Shown in pieces: positions 14,553 through 22,993 of a DNA stretch of 64,000 nucleotides (position 1 is the first letter of the stretch; the number at the start of each line of letters is the position of its first letter). The notes below the pieces were generated by a model. It saw nothing but the letters and a program-made list of their open reading frames with translations. It was not told where the DNA came from and did no database searches. The translations under genes were made by a program, and so were the position numbers. Origin of the DNA: Clostridium estertheticum (GTDB lineage Bacteria > Bacillota > Clostridia > Clostridiales > Clostridiaceae); the NCBI RefSeq assembly GCF_011065935.2, contig NZ_JAAMNH020000001.1, positions 145,001 to 209,000 of the forward strand, given 5' to 3'.

Positions 14553-15470
14553 ATGGTTACAGTAATAGGAGTAAGATTCAAAAAAGCTGGTAAAATATAT
14601 TATTTTAGTCCGAATGATATAGATATTCAAAAGGGCAATAAGGTTATTGTTGAAACAGTAAGAGGTATAGAATTTGGAGAATGTGTTATTGGCATAAAGG
14701 AAATAAAAGAAGATGCTATAGTGTCTCCTCTCAAATGCGTTATTAGAAAGGCTACAGATGCAGATGCAGAAAAAGATTCAGAAAATAAAAGAAAAGAAAA
14801 GGAAGCCTATGAGGTTTGCTTAGATAAGATTCATAAACACGAACTTGATATGAAACTTATAGATGTAGAGTATACTTTTGATAATAATAAAGTTATATTT
14901 TACTTTACAGCAGATGGAAGAGTAGATTTTCGAGAACTCGTAAAGGATCTTGCGGCGGTGTTTAGAACAAGAATAGAGCTTAGGCAAATAGGCGTCAGAG
15001 ATGAAGCAAAAATGATAGGTGGGCTTGGACCATGTGGTAGATCTATGTGTTGTTCTACTTTTTTAGGAGAATTTGCACCAGTGTCTATAAAAATGGCTAA
15101 AGAGCAAAACTTATCATTAAACCCTACAAAAATTTCAGGTATTTGTGGGAGACTTATGTGCTGTTTAAATTATGAGCAAGATACTTATGAAAAAATAAGA
15201 AAAACACTACCTACTATAGGATCCATAGTTGATACACCTTATGGTAGATCACAAGTTATCGGTAATAGCGTTGTAAAAGAATCTGTGAAAATTAAGATAA
15301 AACTTAATGGTAGCGATGAAGAAATAGTGGAGGTTAAAATTGAAGACCTAACATTAATTTCAGGAAGCTATGAAGATGCTGTAATTGTGGAGGACATTAA
15401 ATTAAAATTAGAATTGGTTGAAAATGAAGAAGATTCATATATAATAAAAGAATTATTTAAAGATAATTAG
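14553..15470 (+). CDS. ricT: RicT/YaaT, PSP1-domain protein of the Y-complex
   Basis: A 305-residue protein with the PSP1 C-terminal domain (about 60-145) followed by two paired-Cys motifs: CGRSMCC at 161-167 and CGRLMCC at 198-204. In B. subtilis RicT acts with RicA and RicF, carries Fe-S clusters, and supports RNase Y-dependent mRNA maturation, competence and Spo0A activation. RicA/RicF genes are not in this window. AGGAGG lies just before the ATG, within the end of holB. Order tmk-darA-holB-ricT matches Bacillus except that yaaR is missing. Confidence 0.93.
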   Translation: MVTVIGVRFKKAGKIYYFSPNDIDIQKGNKVIVETVRGIEFGECVIGIKEIKEDAIVSPLKCVIRKATDADAEKDSENKRKEKEAYEVCLDKIHKHELDMKLIDVEYTFDNNKVIFYFTADGRVDFRELVKDLAAVFRTRIELRQIGVRDEAKMIGGLGPCGRSMCCSTFLGEFAPVSIKMAKEQNLSLNPTKISGICGRLMCCLNYEQDTYEKIRKTLPTIGSIVDTPYGRSQVIGNSVVKESVKIKIKLNGSDEEIVEVKIEDLTLISGSYEDAVIVEDIKLKLELVENEEDSYIIKELFKDN

Positions 15471-15480
15471 GGGGATATAG

Positions 15481-15684
15481 ATGAAGTCAGTTATAAAAGT
15501 ATGCAATATGAATACTTCAAATGATATTAGTAATGTTAATCTAGCAATATCAAATAATCAAGGAGTTATTGCTTGCCAAATAAATGGTGAAAGTAAAGAG
15601 ATAGAAATAATATATGATGATTATTTTGTTTCATTGGATAACTTAATTGAATCCATTGAAGATGCCGGGTACGCCGTTATATAA
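15481..15684 (+). CDS. HMA-like small protein without the CxxC motif
   Basis: The 67-residue sequence has the length and end of a heavy-metal-associated domain (final helix DNLIESIEDAGYAVI, typical of copper chaperones). The metal loop that should read MxCxxC is NMNTSNDISN, so no CxxC is present; the only Cys are at 8 and about 38. Copper binding of the usual kind is unlikely. It begins 11 bases after ricT behind AGGGGG, so it is probably the last gene of that operon. Function unknown. Confidence 0.78.
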   Translation: MKSVIKVCNMNTSNDISNVNLAISNNQGVIACQINGESKEIEIIYDDYFVSLDNLIESIEDAGYAVI

Positions 15685-15714
15685 AAAATGACCCTTAATT
15701 AGAGTTTTATAAAT

Positions 15715-15757
15715 GCCGAGTAAATAGTTTGAACAACTATTTATTTGGTGTTTTTTT
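15715..15757 (+). terminator. Terminator of the gin-ricT cluster
   Basis: Stem AAATAGTT-tgaac-AACTATTT, extended by weaker pairs, followed by TTTTTTT. Confidence 0.82.
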
Positions 15758-15855
15758 ATTTTGGTTTTTACAAGGTTAAAGCCTTAAGTATAATCATGAC
15801 CTGTGAATACACTTTTTTTTATTGGAGATAATAATTTTGAAGGGAGGAGTGAATT

Positions 15856-16110
15856 ATGAAGAAAGTGGCAGTGCAAAATGGATTGACCGCAATTAGTGAT
15901 TACTTATGCAAAGAAGGATATAAAGTGAGAGAATTTGATAACAGGAAAAAAAATGCAGGTAATTTTTTGGATAAGTATGATGCAGTTGTTGTAACTGGTG
16001 AAAATCAAAATTTTATGGGAATAGAGGATACTATTTCGAGCACCCCAATTATTGATGCAACTGGGATGACAGCTGAGGAAGTTGCCAAGCGAATAGAAGC
16101 AAAGGAATAG
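15856..16110 (+). CDS. UPF0180 (YkuS-like) family protein
   Basis: An 84-residue protein resembling the UPF0180/YkuS family: an N-terminal GLTAISDYLCKEGYKV segment, the strand YDAVVVTGENQNFMGIED and the end ATGMTAEEVAKRI. The family has no firm function known to me. Strong GGGAGGAG site before the ATG. It is monocistronic, between two terminator-like hairpins. Confidence 0.83.
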   Translation: MKKVAVQNGLTAISDYLCKEGYKVREFDNRKKNAGNFLDKYDAVVVTGENQNFMGIEDTISSTPIIDATGMTAEEVAKRIEAKE

Positions 16111-16116
16111 ATAATT

Positions 16117-16195
16117 AAATAGGAGTATAGAGGTTGTTCACTTATACGAGAGGTTGTTAACTTATGTGCAAAGTTGACAGCCTATTTTTATTTGC
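16117..16195 (+). terminator. Probable terminator containing a 21-bp direct repeat
   Basis: AAATAGG (16117-16123) pairs with CCTATTT before TTTATTT, enclosing a second hairpin GTTAACTT/AAGTTGAC. The inside holds a near-duplicate of GAGGTTGTTCACTTAT and GAGGTTGTTAACTTAT. It is an unusual, long terminator for the UPF0180 gene. Confidence 0.6.
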
Positions 16196-16331
16196 CTTGT
16201 CTGATTTAAATAGATATTAATAATATGATTTTAGAAAATAAAAAAATATTATTATATGTATGAGATTTTTAAATTCTGTCAATAATTAAAATGTAAATAA
16301 TTTACTAATAAATATGAAAGGGGTTATAAAG

Positions 16332-16973
16332 ATGAGAATGAAAAAAGGAATAATTAGTGTATCTACTATTGTTGTAGTAATCTTAGGAGTATTTTTTGCT
16401 TTAAGGTTTATTGGAGGATCCAAAACAGCTACTAATATAAAACCAACAGATGATAGTATAGTGCAAAAAAGTAATGAGGGATTAACAAATGAAAATGAAG
16501 GAAGTAATCTTAGCACTAGTGAAACACAGCAGGGAATTGAAAATACTGAGGGACAAAGTACTAATGAAATGGATGTTGCATATATAAATGACAAAACTAA
16601 TGTTGGCATATATACTGTCAAAAAAGATGATACAGTATTTAGTATAGCAAAAACATATATGCCTAGTCAGGATAAAACTAAAATTGTAGAATTTATTAAA
16701 AATAGAAACAGTATAGATGCATCTTACAAAATTTCAGAGGGGCAGAAGATAGTAATTCCTTATGAAAAAACAATAGAAACATCAAAGACTGTGGAAACAG
16801 ACGTTAATACTAGCGAATACATTATTAAAAAGCAAGATACCTTAACTTCAATTGCTAAAGTTAACATGCCTACTTATGCGGTAAAACAGGCTATAGAAAT
16901 GATAAAAGAAACAAATAAAATTACAGATGAGAATAATATCAAAGAAGGAACACATATTTATATTCCTAAATAA
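16332..16973 (+). CDS. Membrane-anchored double-LysM protein
   Basis: The 213-residue protein has an N-terminal membrane helix (about 6-27: IISVSTIVVVILGVFFALRF). A Ser/Thr/Glu-rich linker follows, then two LysM-type modules: about 97-145 (YTVKKDDTVFSIAKTYM .. KIVIPY) and about 160-213 (YIIKKQDTLTSIAKVNM .. HIYIPK). LysM modules bind peptidoglycan N-acetylglucosamine; no enzyme domain is present. Start is set at 16332, nine bases after AAAGGGG; the ATG at 16314 would place that site inside the gene. Confidence 0.85.
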   Translation: MRMKKGIISVSTIVVVILGVFFALRFIGGSKTATNIKPTDDSIVQKSNEGLTNENEGSNLSTSETQQGIENTEGQSTNEMDVAYINDKTNVGIYTVKKDDTVFSIAKTYMPSQDKTKIVEFIKNRNSIDASYKISEGQKIVIPYEKTIETSKTVETDVNTSEYIIKKQDTLTSIAKVNMPTYAVKQAIEMIKETNKITDENNIKEGTHIYIPK

Positions 16974-16983
16974 TAGCCAAGAT

Positions 16984-17025
16984 AAGAAGCCTATTTTGAG
17001 ACAATCAAAATAGGCTTCTTTTTTA
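16984..17025 (+). terminator. Terminator of LysM gene
   Basis: Near-perfect stem AGAAGCCTATTTTGA / TCAAAATAGGCTTCT followed by TTTTTT; may serve the convergent PIN gene as well. Confidence 0.92.
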
Positions 17026-17045
17026 GTACAATTAATTAAAATGAT

Positions 17046-17702
17046 TTAAATCTTAAGTATTTTCATTTTACTACTTTCAGCAAAAAGAAAATCACCGTCC
17101 AAAGTCAGTAAAAAATCTATATTATTGTACTCCGCAGTAGCTAGGTGAAAAGCGTCATTTACAGATAATAAATTTTCGCACATAAAATTTTTAACTAGAG
17201 ATATACAACCTTCAGAAATGTTGAGATATTTTATATTTATAATTTTTTCAAGTTCTGATATTATTTCTACAGACTTATTATAATATATACTTAATAAATT
17301 TCTTCGCATGGAATTTTTAGAAATATTATCAAAATACCTTTTATATGGAATATGAATAAGTCTGTCTTCTTTCCTTTGCTTTAATATTTTTGTGTCATGG
17401 CGGCTAAAGCTATTTGTTATAGCCCTAACGTTGTCAATTGAGTTATAGGGGCTAATATTATTTATTTTAGATTCAATGTCACTAATGAATAATTTGTACA
17501 GTATTTGATTTAAAACTTCTGCAGATATGATACTGGTAGTGTAAAATTCGGAGCCGCCTTCAGAAAGTTGCTTTAAGCATGACAGACAATCACTATGTTT
17601 AATATCGTCATCATATATTAAGCTAAGCACGAAAGAGGCATCTAATAATACAGAATTTTTGTTGAAAACCATATTCTTAAAAGGATATAATATTAATTCC
17701 AT
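17046..17702 (-). CDS. Solo PIN-domain protein
   Basis: A 218-residue protein with PIN-fold acidic residues in order: LLDASFVL (Asp near 21), SIISAEVLNQI (Glu near 62), NDAFHLATAEY (Asp near 178) and LTLDGDF (Asp near 202). PIN proteins are metal-dependent RNases, many of them VapC toxins. This one is longer than VapC (about 130) because of a mid-region insertion, and no antitoxin gene flanks it. A toxin role is therefore unproven. ATG behind GAGGT; convergent with the LysM gene. Confidence 0.78.
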   Translation of the reverse strand: MELILYPFKNMVFNKNSVLLDASFVLSLIYDDDIKHSDCLSCLKQLSEGGSEFYTTSIISAEVLNQILYKLFISDIESKINNISPYNSIDNVRAITNSFSRHDTKILKQRKEDRLIHIPYKRYFDNISKNSMRRNLLSIYYNKSVEIISELEKIINIKYLNISEGCISLVKNFMCENLLSVNDAFHLATAEYNNIDFLLTLDGDFLFAESSKMKILKI

Positions 17703-17900
17703 TTTAACCTCATTAAAATCAATTATTCTATAATTAATATATATTCAACAATGGTAAGTAATAGTAGTTTTATGAACTATGAATAATGAATTTATTATTT
17801 TATAAATAGTATCCCCTTGATTTAACAATAAAATTTGAGGTATACTTCTTTTAATGCTATTTATATAGTTAACATAAATTTCAAAGAGAGGAGATACATA

Positions 17901-18644
17901 ATGGAGTTTTTAAGAAATGATGAAACTTTAGATGATCTTCAACTAAAGGGTATTCAGGTTATACAAAAGAAAGATGCTTTCCGCTTTGGTGTGGATGCAG
18001 TACTACTTGCTAATTTTGCGAAAGTAAGAAAAGAGGCTAAAGTTGTTGATTTATGCAGCGGTACGGGCATAATTCCATTCATATTAGCTGGAAAAACAAC
18101 TGCAAGCGATTTAATTGGTATAGAGATTCAAGAAGAACTTGTAGAGATGGCAAATCGTTCTGTAAGATTTAATGATTTAGACCGTAAAATTAAATTTATA
18201 CATGGAGACTTAAAGGACGTAGAACTTATTAAAAGTATCTCCAAAGTAGACATTGTTACAGTTAATCCACCTTATAAACTTCAAAATTCAGGCTTAATAA
18301 ATTTAAATGATAAAAATGCTATAGCAAGACATGAGATTTGTTGTACATTAGAAGACGTAATTATTGCATGTAGAATTCTACTAAAGGATAGTGGAAGGGT
18401 GTATATGGTACATAGACCTGATAGATTAGTTGATATTTTATGCACTATGAGGAAGCATAGAATCGAGCCTAAACGTATAAGAATGGTGCATCCTTGTGTA
18501 AATAAAGCACCAAACATTGTACTCATCGAGGGGCAAAGAGATGGAGGAGCCTTTTTAAAATGGGAGACACCCCTTTATGTTCATACAGAGGACGGCGGAT
18601 ATACTAAGGAAATTACTGATATGTACAATTCGGATACAATTTAA
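17901..18644 (+). CDS. trmN6: tRNA (adenine-N6)-methyltransferase, TrmN6/YabB family
   Basis: A 247-residue class I SAM methyltransferase. Motif I is VVDLCSGTGIIPFILA near 45-60, and the N6-adenine motif NPPYK is near 120 (TVNPPYK). E. coli TrmN6 modifies A37 of tRNA-Val; the clostridial target is inferred. Start 17901 is chosen for GAGAGGAG six bases upstream. It precedes rsmI by 50 bases, as yabB precedes yabC in Bacillus (yazA is absent). Confidence 0.9.
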   Translation: MEFLRNDETLDDLQLKGIQVIQKKDAFRFGVDAVLLANFAKVRKEAKVVDLCSGTGIIPFILAGKTTASDLIGIEIQEELVEMANRSVRFNDLDRKIKFIHGDLKDVELIKSISKVDIVTVNPPYKLQNSGLINLNDKNAIARHEICCTLEDVIIACRILLKDSGRVYMVHRPDRLVDILCTMRKHRIEPKRIRMVHPCVNKAPNIVLIEGQRDGGAFLKWETPLYVHTEDGGYTKEITDMYNSDTI

Positions 18645-18694
18645 TACTAGGTACATTCAAATAAATGCAAATATCAAAGTAAAGGGTGATAATA

Positions 18695-19537
18695 ATGGTA
18701 GGAAAATTATACTTAGTCCCAACCCCTATAGGGAATTTAAAGGATATTACACTTAGAGCACTAGAGGTGCTACAAAATGTAGATATAATAGCGGCAGAAG
18801 ATACAAGGCAAAGCTTAAAACTCTTGAATCATTTTAATATAAAAAAAACACTTATAAGTTATCATCAACATAATGAACAAGGGAAAAGTGAAAATTTAAT
18901 TGATCAGATAAAAGAAGGTAAAAACATAGCTATAATTAGTGATGCTGGCTCGCCCGGGATATCAGACCCTGGAAGTGTCATAGTTCAAAGGTGCATAGAG
19001 CAGAATATAAAATTCGAGGTGCTACCTGGAGCTACAGCAATAACTACTGCACTTGTATATTCCGGCCTTGATACTACAAAATTTATATTTAGAGGGTTTT
19101 TACCTAGAGAGAATAAAGAGAGAAAGCCTATTATAGATGATTTGTTAAATAGGAGTGAAACTTTAATTTTTTATGAGGCACCTCATAGACTTTTAAGTAC
19201 TTTAGAATTCTTATATGAAAACATCGGAAATAGAAAAATATCAATGTGTAGAGAACTTACAAAAATGTATGAAGAAATAATTAGACTGACATTAGAACAA
19301 GCTATAGAATACTATAAAGAGAAAGCTCCTAGAGGAGAATATGTATTAGTAATAGAAGGTAAGAGTAAGGAAGATATAGATAAAGATGAAAAAGCAAAAT
19401 GGGATACACTAACTATAGAGGAACATATAGAAAAGTATATGAATGAAGGAACGGATAAAAAAGATGCAATGAAAAAGGTTGCAAAGGATAGAGGTATGGC
19501 TAAATCTGAAATATATAAGCATTCATTGAACATTTAA
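18695..19537 (+). CDS. rsmI: 16S rRNA (cytidine-1402-2'-O)-methyltransferase
   Basis: A 280-residue SAM-dependent enzyme of the tetrapyrrole-methylase fold. Motifs are LYLVPTPIGNLKDITLRAL at the N-terminus, AAEDTRQSLKLL near 30-41, SDAGSPGISDPG near 80-91 and LPGATAITTALVYSG near 110-124. It methylates C1402 in the decoding centre of 16S rRNA. The ATG at 18695 has AAAGGG eight bases before it; a GTG at 18686 overlaps that site and is less likely. Confidence 0.95.
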   Translation: MVGKLYLVPTPIGNLKDITLRALEVLQNVDIIAAEDTRQSLKLLNHFNIKKTLISYHQHNEQGKSENLIDQIKEGKNIAIISDAGSPGISDPGSVIVQRCIEQNIKFEVLPGATAITTALVYSGLDTTKFIFRGFLPRENKERKPIIDDLLNRSETLIFYEAPHRLLSTLEFLYENIGNRKISMCRELTKMYEEIIRLTLEQAIEYYKEKAPRGEYVLVIEGKSKEDIDKDEKAKWDTLTIEEHIEKYMNEGTDKKDAMKKVAKDRGMAKSEIYKHSLNI

Positions 19538-19833
19538 TGATATTTCGCCTTCGAGGATTATAAACAGCTACAGTGCAGGTGATGATTTAACCACTCTGGA
19601 GTTGACAATATGAAAGCATGGAAAATGAGAAAATATATACAAATATAGTAAAATAAACATAAATTTTACAATTATCGTGAAAATATATGTTTAAATATAA
19701 GGATATGTAAAAAAGTTTACATTTTAATCTATGTTTTTCATTGAGGTTGGTTTAAAGTAGTGTTATAATAAAATTGTTGATTTAAGAAGGCTTAAATTAT
19801 ATGAATACATATTTCCATATAGGGGGGATTAGA
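19538..19833. other. Intergenic region with repeat-like motifs and a promoter
   Basis: The first 70 bases hold CTTCGAGGAT (19549-19558), GGTGATGATTTAA (19578-19590) and CTCTGGAG, motifs that recur near 60387 and 10852 and, inverted, in the stem-loop repeat units. The later part is AT-rich leader and promoter for the NlpC/P60 gene. Confidence 0.5.
19741..19769 (+). promoter_or_regulatory. Sigma-A-type promoter for the NlpC/P60 gene
   Basis: TTGAGG, 17-base spacer, TATAAT; about 65 bases before the TTG start. Confidence 0.7.
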
Positions 19834-20934
19834 TTGCGTAAAAGGATGTTATCATTGTTAGTAACAATAGGACTTGTTACTTCGATAAGTATGCCAATAT
19901 TTGCAGACCCATTATCAGACAAGCTTAAAAATCAAAAAAATCAGCTTGAAGAGCAAAAGAGCGCATATAAGCAAGCTCAAAGCAAGGTTGATGACATAGA
20001 GGCGTCTATTGAAAAAATGGATGCAGACATAGAAAAAATTTATGCAGAAGTAGATAAAACAAAATCTAAAATAGGTGAAACTGAGCAGCAAATAGAAACA
20101 ACAACAAAAGGTATACAAGTTGCAGAGGCAAGTATTAAAGAAGAGGAAGACTTATTTAATAAGAGAATGCGAAGCATGTATATGAACGGTGTTGACAGTT
20201 ATGTAGAAGTTTTATTGGACTCAGAGGGAATAGAAGATCTTATTTCGAGAGTTGAGAACATAAAAAAGATTGTTGAATATGATAATAAAATTATCGGAGA
20301 ATTAACAGAGAAAAAGAGTAAAATTGAAGCTCAAAAGGTGACACTTGAAACTGAAAAGACTAATCTAGTGCTTTTGAAAACTGAGAATGAAAATAAAATA
20401 GACAAGCTTAAAGTGAAAAAGGGAGAACAAAATACATTAATCGCAGAAGCTAAAAAGCAAGAACAATTATATTCTAGCAAAATAGGCGATGCAGAGGCAA
20501 TTGTAAATGCTACTATGAAGCAAATACAAGAAATAAAAAATAGGGTTCCTAAGTATACACCATCTAGAGGTGCTTCATCACTTAGCAGTGATTCAGTAGT
20601 TGCTTATGCATGTAATTTTTTAGGAACACCATATGTTTGGGGTGCTGCAGGTCCTACAAATTTTGATTGTTCTGGTTTTATGCAATACATATATGGGCAT
20701 TTTGGTGTCTCATTAACTAGAACTACTTTTACACAGATAAATGAAGGATCATATGTTGCTCGAGAAAATTTACAAGCCGGAGATTTAATTTTCTTTGGTA
20801 CAGATGCAGATCCACATCATGTGGGAATGTATGTAGGTAATAATTCATATATTCATGCACCGCGTACCGGAGATGTTATTAAAATATCGGCATTGACGAG
20901 AAGCGATTACCTTACTGCAAGAAGAGTTAAATAA
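19834..20934 (+). CDS. Secreted NlpC/P60 peptidoglycan hydrolase with coiled coil
   Basis: A 366-residue cell-wall enzyme. The signal peptide MRKRMLSLLVTIGLVTSISM..FA is followed by a long coiled coil (about 28-235, rich in E/K/Q heptads), as in CwlO/PcsB-type proteins. A C-terminal NlpC/P60 domain (about 250-366) carries the catalytic Cys in NFDCSGFMQYIY and His in DPHHVGMYVG, with YIHAPRTGD after it. It probably cleaves D-Glu-meso-diaminopimelate bonds; activity of PcsB/CwlO-type enzymes usually depends on FtsEX, not seen here. Start is TTG at 19834 behind TAGGGGGG. Confidence 0.92.
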   Translation: MRKRMLSLLVTIGLVTSISMPIFADPLSDKLKNQKNQLEEQKSAYKQAQSKVDDIEASIEKMDADIEKIYAEVDKTKSKIGETEQQIETTTKGIQVAEASIKEEEDLFNKRMRSMYMNGVDSYVEVLLDSEGIEDLISRVENIKKIVEYDNKIIGELTEKKSKIEAQKVTLETEKTNLVLLKTENENKIDKLKVKKGEQNTLIAEAKKQEQLYSSKIGDAEAIVNATMKQIQEIKNRVPKYTPSRGASSLSSDSVVAYACNFLGTPYVWGAAGPTNFDCSGFMQYIYGHFGVSLTRTTFTQINEGSYVARENLQAGDLIFFGTDADPHHVGMYVGNNSYIHAPRTGDVIKISALTRSDYLTARRVK

Positions 20935-20946
20935 ATTTGAAACTGG

Positions 20947-20976
20947 ACAGGCTACTTTAATTAGCCTGTTTTTTTC
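20947..20976 (+). terminator. Terminator of NlpC/P60 gene
   Basis: ACAGGCTA-ctttaat-TAGCCTGT followed by TTTTTT. Confidence 0.92.
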
Positions 20977-20987
20977 AAGAGAATTAT

Positions 20988-21023
20988 AAAAAGGAATCCT
21001 ATAAGTTATAGGATTCCTTTTTA
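20988..21023. terminator. Second, bidirectional terminator
   Basis: AAAAAGGAATCCTATAA / TTATAGGATTCCTTTTT; flanking A and T runs let it serve abrB on the minus strand too. Confidence 0.85.
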
Positions 21024-21036
21024 TTAGTTGGTGCAT

Positions 21037-21282
21037 TTATTTTTCTTGTTTAAGTTGTTCAAGACAAGGCTTGCAGATATTTTTACCTCTGTAATTAACT
21101 ACATCTCTGGCATCACCACAGAAAATACATGCTGGTTGATATTTCTTTAGTATAATTAGTTCGCCATCAACGTAAATTTCTAAAGCATCCTTTTCAGCAA
21201 TATCCAGGGTTCTTCTAAGTTCTATTGGGATAACAATTCTTCCAAGTTCATCTACTCTTCTTACAACACCGGTTGATTTCAT
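21037..21282 (-). CDS. abrB: AbrB-family transition-state regulator
   Basis: An 81-residue DNA-binding protein. The N-terminal swapped-hairpin domain is near-canonical (MKSTGVVRRVDELGRIVIPI then ELRRTL and DALEIYVDGE). The C-terminal part has two CxxC pairs (CIFC, CKPC) as in clostridial AbrB. It represses stationary-phase and sporulation genes in the vegetative cell. AGGAGG lies before the ATG, and a consensus promoter lies 130 bases upstream. In Bacillus abrB is also divergent from metS in this neighbourhood; here about 35 kb separates them. Confidence 0.95.
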   Translation of the reverse strand: MKSTGVVRRVDELGRIVIPIELRRTLDIAEKDALEIYVDGELIILKKYQPACIFCGDARDVVNYRGKNICKPCLEQLKQEK

Positions 21283-21417
21283 AATAATTCCTCCTTAGGA
21301 TAACAATTTCCGACAACTTAATTTTGAAATATTAATAAATATGACGTATAAAGTCAAAATTTCACTTGATTAATTTAGTTAATATTACAAAATTAATATT
21401 TACTTCCATCTAAAGTT

Positions 21418-21446
21418 AATATACTACCATATAATACAAATGTCAA
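21418..21446 (-). promoter_or_regulatory. abrB promoter
   Basis: On the minus strand TTGACA, 17-base spacer, TATATT; predicted start near 21411, giving a leader of about 130 bases. Confidence 0.78.
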
Positions 21447-21912
21447 TATATTTTTTAAAAAAATACAAATTTTTACCATGCTTCTAATGTCTTTAAAATC
21501 AATAAATAACACTATAAAAACCTTTCAGAGCCACAAAATTCAATGGGAAAACAGTTTTTTGTAGCATAGAAATATATCACAAGTAAAATAGTAATTTTAT
21601 GGATATATATATTAATATATGTCGAAGGGTTGTACTACTAATTGTGTATCTAACAATCTAATGATTATAAAAAGCAAAATATAGTATTAATCATTTAAAA
21701 ATTTAAATATTTTGACATTAATGGAAATTAATATAAAAGAAAGTCAGTTTAACCTGCTGGATTGTAAAAAAAAAGAAAATTTATTATAAATAAAAAAATA
21801 TAAAATAAAGCTAATAAAAAAAAGTATAAAAACCATATTGTATCAAGGCATATTTTATAATGTTAATGTGTTAATGTATATAAAGTGATATAGTTAGAGG
21901 GGGAAAAGAGAT

Positions 21913-21984
21913 GTGAGCCCTTTCATGGGTAGATTAGATGATATAGGAACTTCTAGTTCTAATTACAATAGTTCATTGAAATAG
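21913..21984 (+). CDS. Possible 23-residue peptide
   Basis: GTG frame coding VSPFMGRLDDIGTSSSNYNS plus three residues, preceded by TTAGAGGGGGAAAAG, one of the stronger ribosome binding sites in the window, with spacing about nine. A -10-like TATAAT is at 21856. No known family; too short for codon statistics. It may be chance. Confidence 0.3.
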   Translation: MSPFMGRLDDIGTSSSNYNSSLK

Positions 21985-22068
21985 TACAAAAACAAATAGC
22001 AGAAAAAGGTGAAAATTGAAAGTAAATAAGTAACATCATACTGTTTATTCCACACAAGGATTAACAGG

Positions 22069-22211
22069 TTATGCACAGTCCATAATTGGACAATGTGGAT
22101 AATAAACTTGTCAAAATTACTTTTAATATGTAAAAGCCTTTGAATAGTGCTTTCAATATAAATTAAGTTGTCCACAGCTTCTGTTGATTAAATGTTGAAA
22201 ACTGTGGATAA
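22069..22211. promoter_or_regulatory. DnaA-box cluster 1
   Basis: TTATGCACA at 22069 and TGTGGATAA at 22094 and 22203 fit TTATNCACA on one strand or the other; TTGTCCACA at 22168 has one mismatch. Four sites in 143 bases within a gene-free stretch. oriC itself (dnaA-dnaN) is not here. Confidence 0.6.
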
Positions 22212-22264
22212 CTTAATTATAATGTTTAGAATTTGGCTATTTGCAATATTAATTGTGGGTTAAA

Positions 22265-22909
22265 TCACATATATTTTTTTAGTTCTAAGTTTAAATCTAG
22301 GCGACTAAGGCTAGCTATCTCATTATTTAAATTATTATCAAAATTTAATTCTGTCAAAGCGGATATAAAGCATTCTTTTTTTTGTAAACTTTCTTCAATA
22401 TTTGAAATACACATTGAATTATTTCTAATTGACATATTGCCAATAATTTCATTTATCTTTTTATGAGCTTCAGCCACATTGTATCTAGCAAATGCTTCAT
22501 TTCTATATATTTTCATATCATATATATTTTGCTGCAGTTCCCTTAGTTGTAATTTTAAAGCTTCACCCTTTGTAGTTGCATTGTAATAACTTGTGTTTAG
22601 TAAGTCAAAATATTTATCATTATCTAATCTTTTTTCAAGGATTTTTTTAGCAAGTGCCTCATTACCTCTATTTAATGCGAGTTTAATTGTTTGGCTATAT
22701 TCATCAGATTCTTTAGATAAGCTGTCTAGTCTCTTCTCAATTTCATGTATATTACCTAAAATTTTTGCAGAGGAAAGTTTTGCATCATTTAAGATGAATT
22801 CCATATCCCTTATCTTTTGATCTAGCAGTTCTAAGGGGCTTTCAAATTCATCTAAAATACTGCTTATTTTAGATTTTATAAGATAATACAGTCTATTTAT
22901 AATTGTCAT
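22265..22909 (-). CDS. PspA/IM30-family (ESCRT-III-like) protein
   Basis: A 214-residue, almost wholly alpha-helical, charged protein. The N-terminal INRLYYLIKSKISSILDEFESPLELLDQKIRDME matches the PspA/IM30 pattern (amphipathic helix then a conserved ESP..LLDQxIRDM block). Family members bind stressed membranes and form rods or rings. It is the distal gene of a minus-strand pair, 84 bases after iscB. The ribosome site (CCAGGTTAC) is weak. No liaR or pspF-type regulator is adjacent. Confidence 0.85.
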   Translation of the reverse strand: MTIINRLYYLIKSKISSILDEFESPLELLDQKIRDMEFILNDAKLSSAKILGNIHEIEKRLDSLSKESDEYSQTIKLALNRGNEALAKKILEKRLDNDKYFDLLNTSYYNATTKGEALKLQLRELQQNIYDMKIYRNEAFARYNVAEAHKKINEIIGNMSIRNNSMCISNIEESLQKKECFISALTELNFDNNLNNEIASLSRLDLNLELKKYM

Positions 22910-22993
22910 AGTAACCTGGTTTCTTAAATCTAAACATATATGAACATTTAATTTTAAAAACCAGTATTCACCTCACTTTCTATTTTTTTAATT

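Larger units (their letters stand above)
21283..22264. other. Large intergenic region: abrB promoter, possible mini-ORF, DnaA boxes
   Basis: No ordinary gene seen in about 980 bases. From left to right it contains the abrB leader and promoter (21418-21446), an extremely AT-rich stretch (21450-21880), a 23-codon frame with a strong binding site (21913-21984) and a cluster of DnaA boxes (22069-22211). The PspA-like gene converges from the other side. Confidence 0.6.

Noticed and set aside
17046..17702. VapBC toxin-antitoxin pair
   Set aside because: No small antitoxin frame upstream or downstream on the same strand.
22069..22211. Chromosomal replication origin
   Set aside because: dnaA and dnaN are absent from the window and the box count is low for oriC; a titration or regulatory cluster is more likely.
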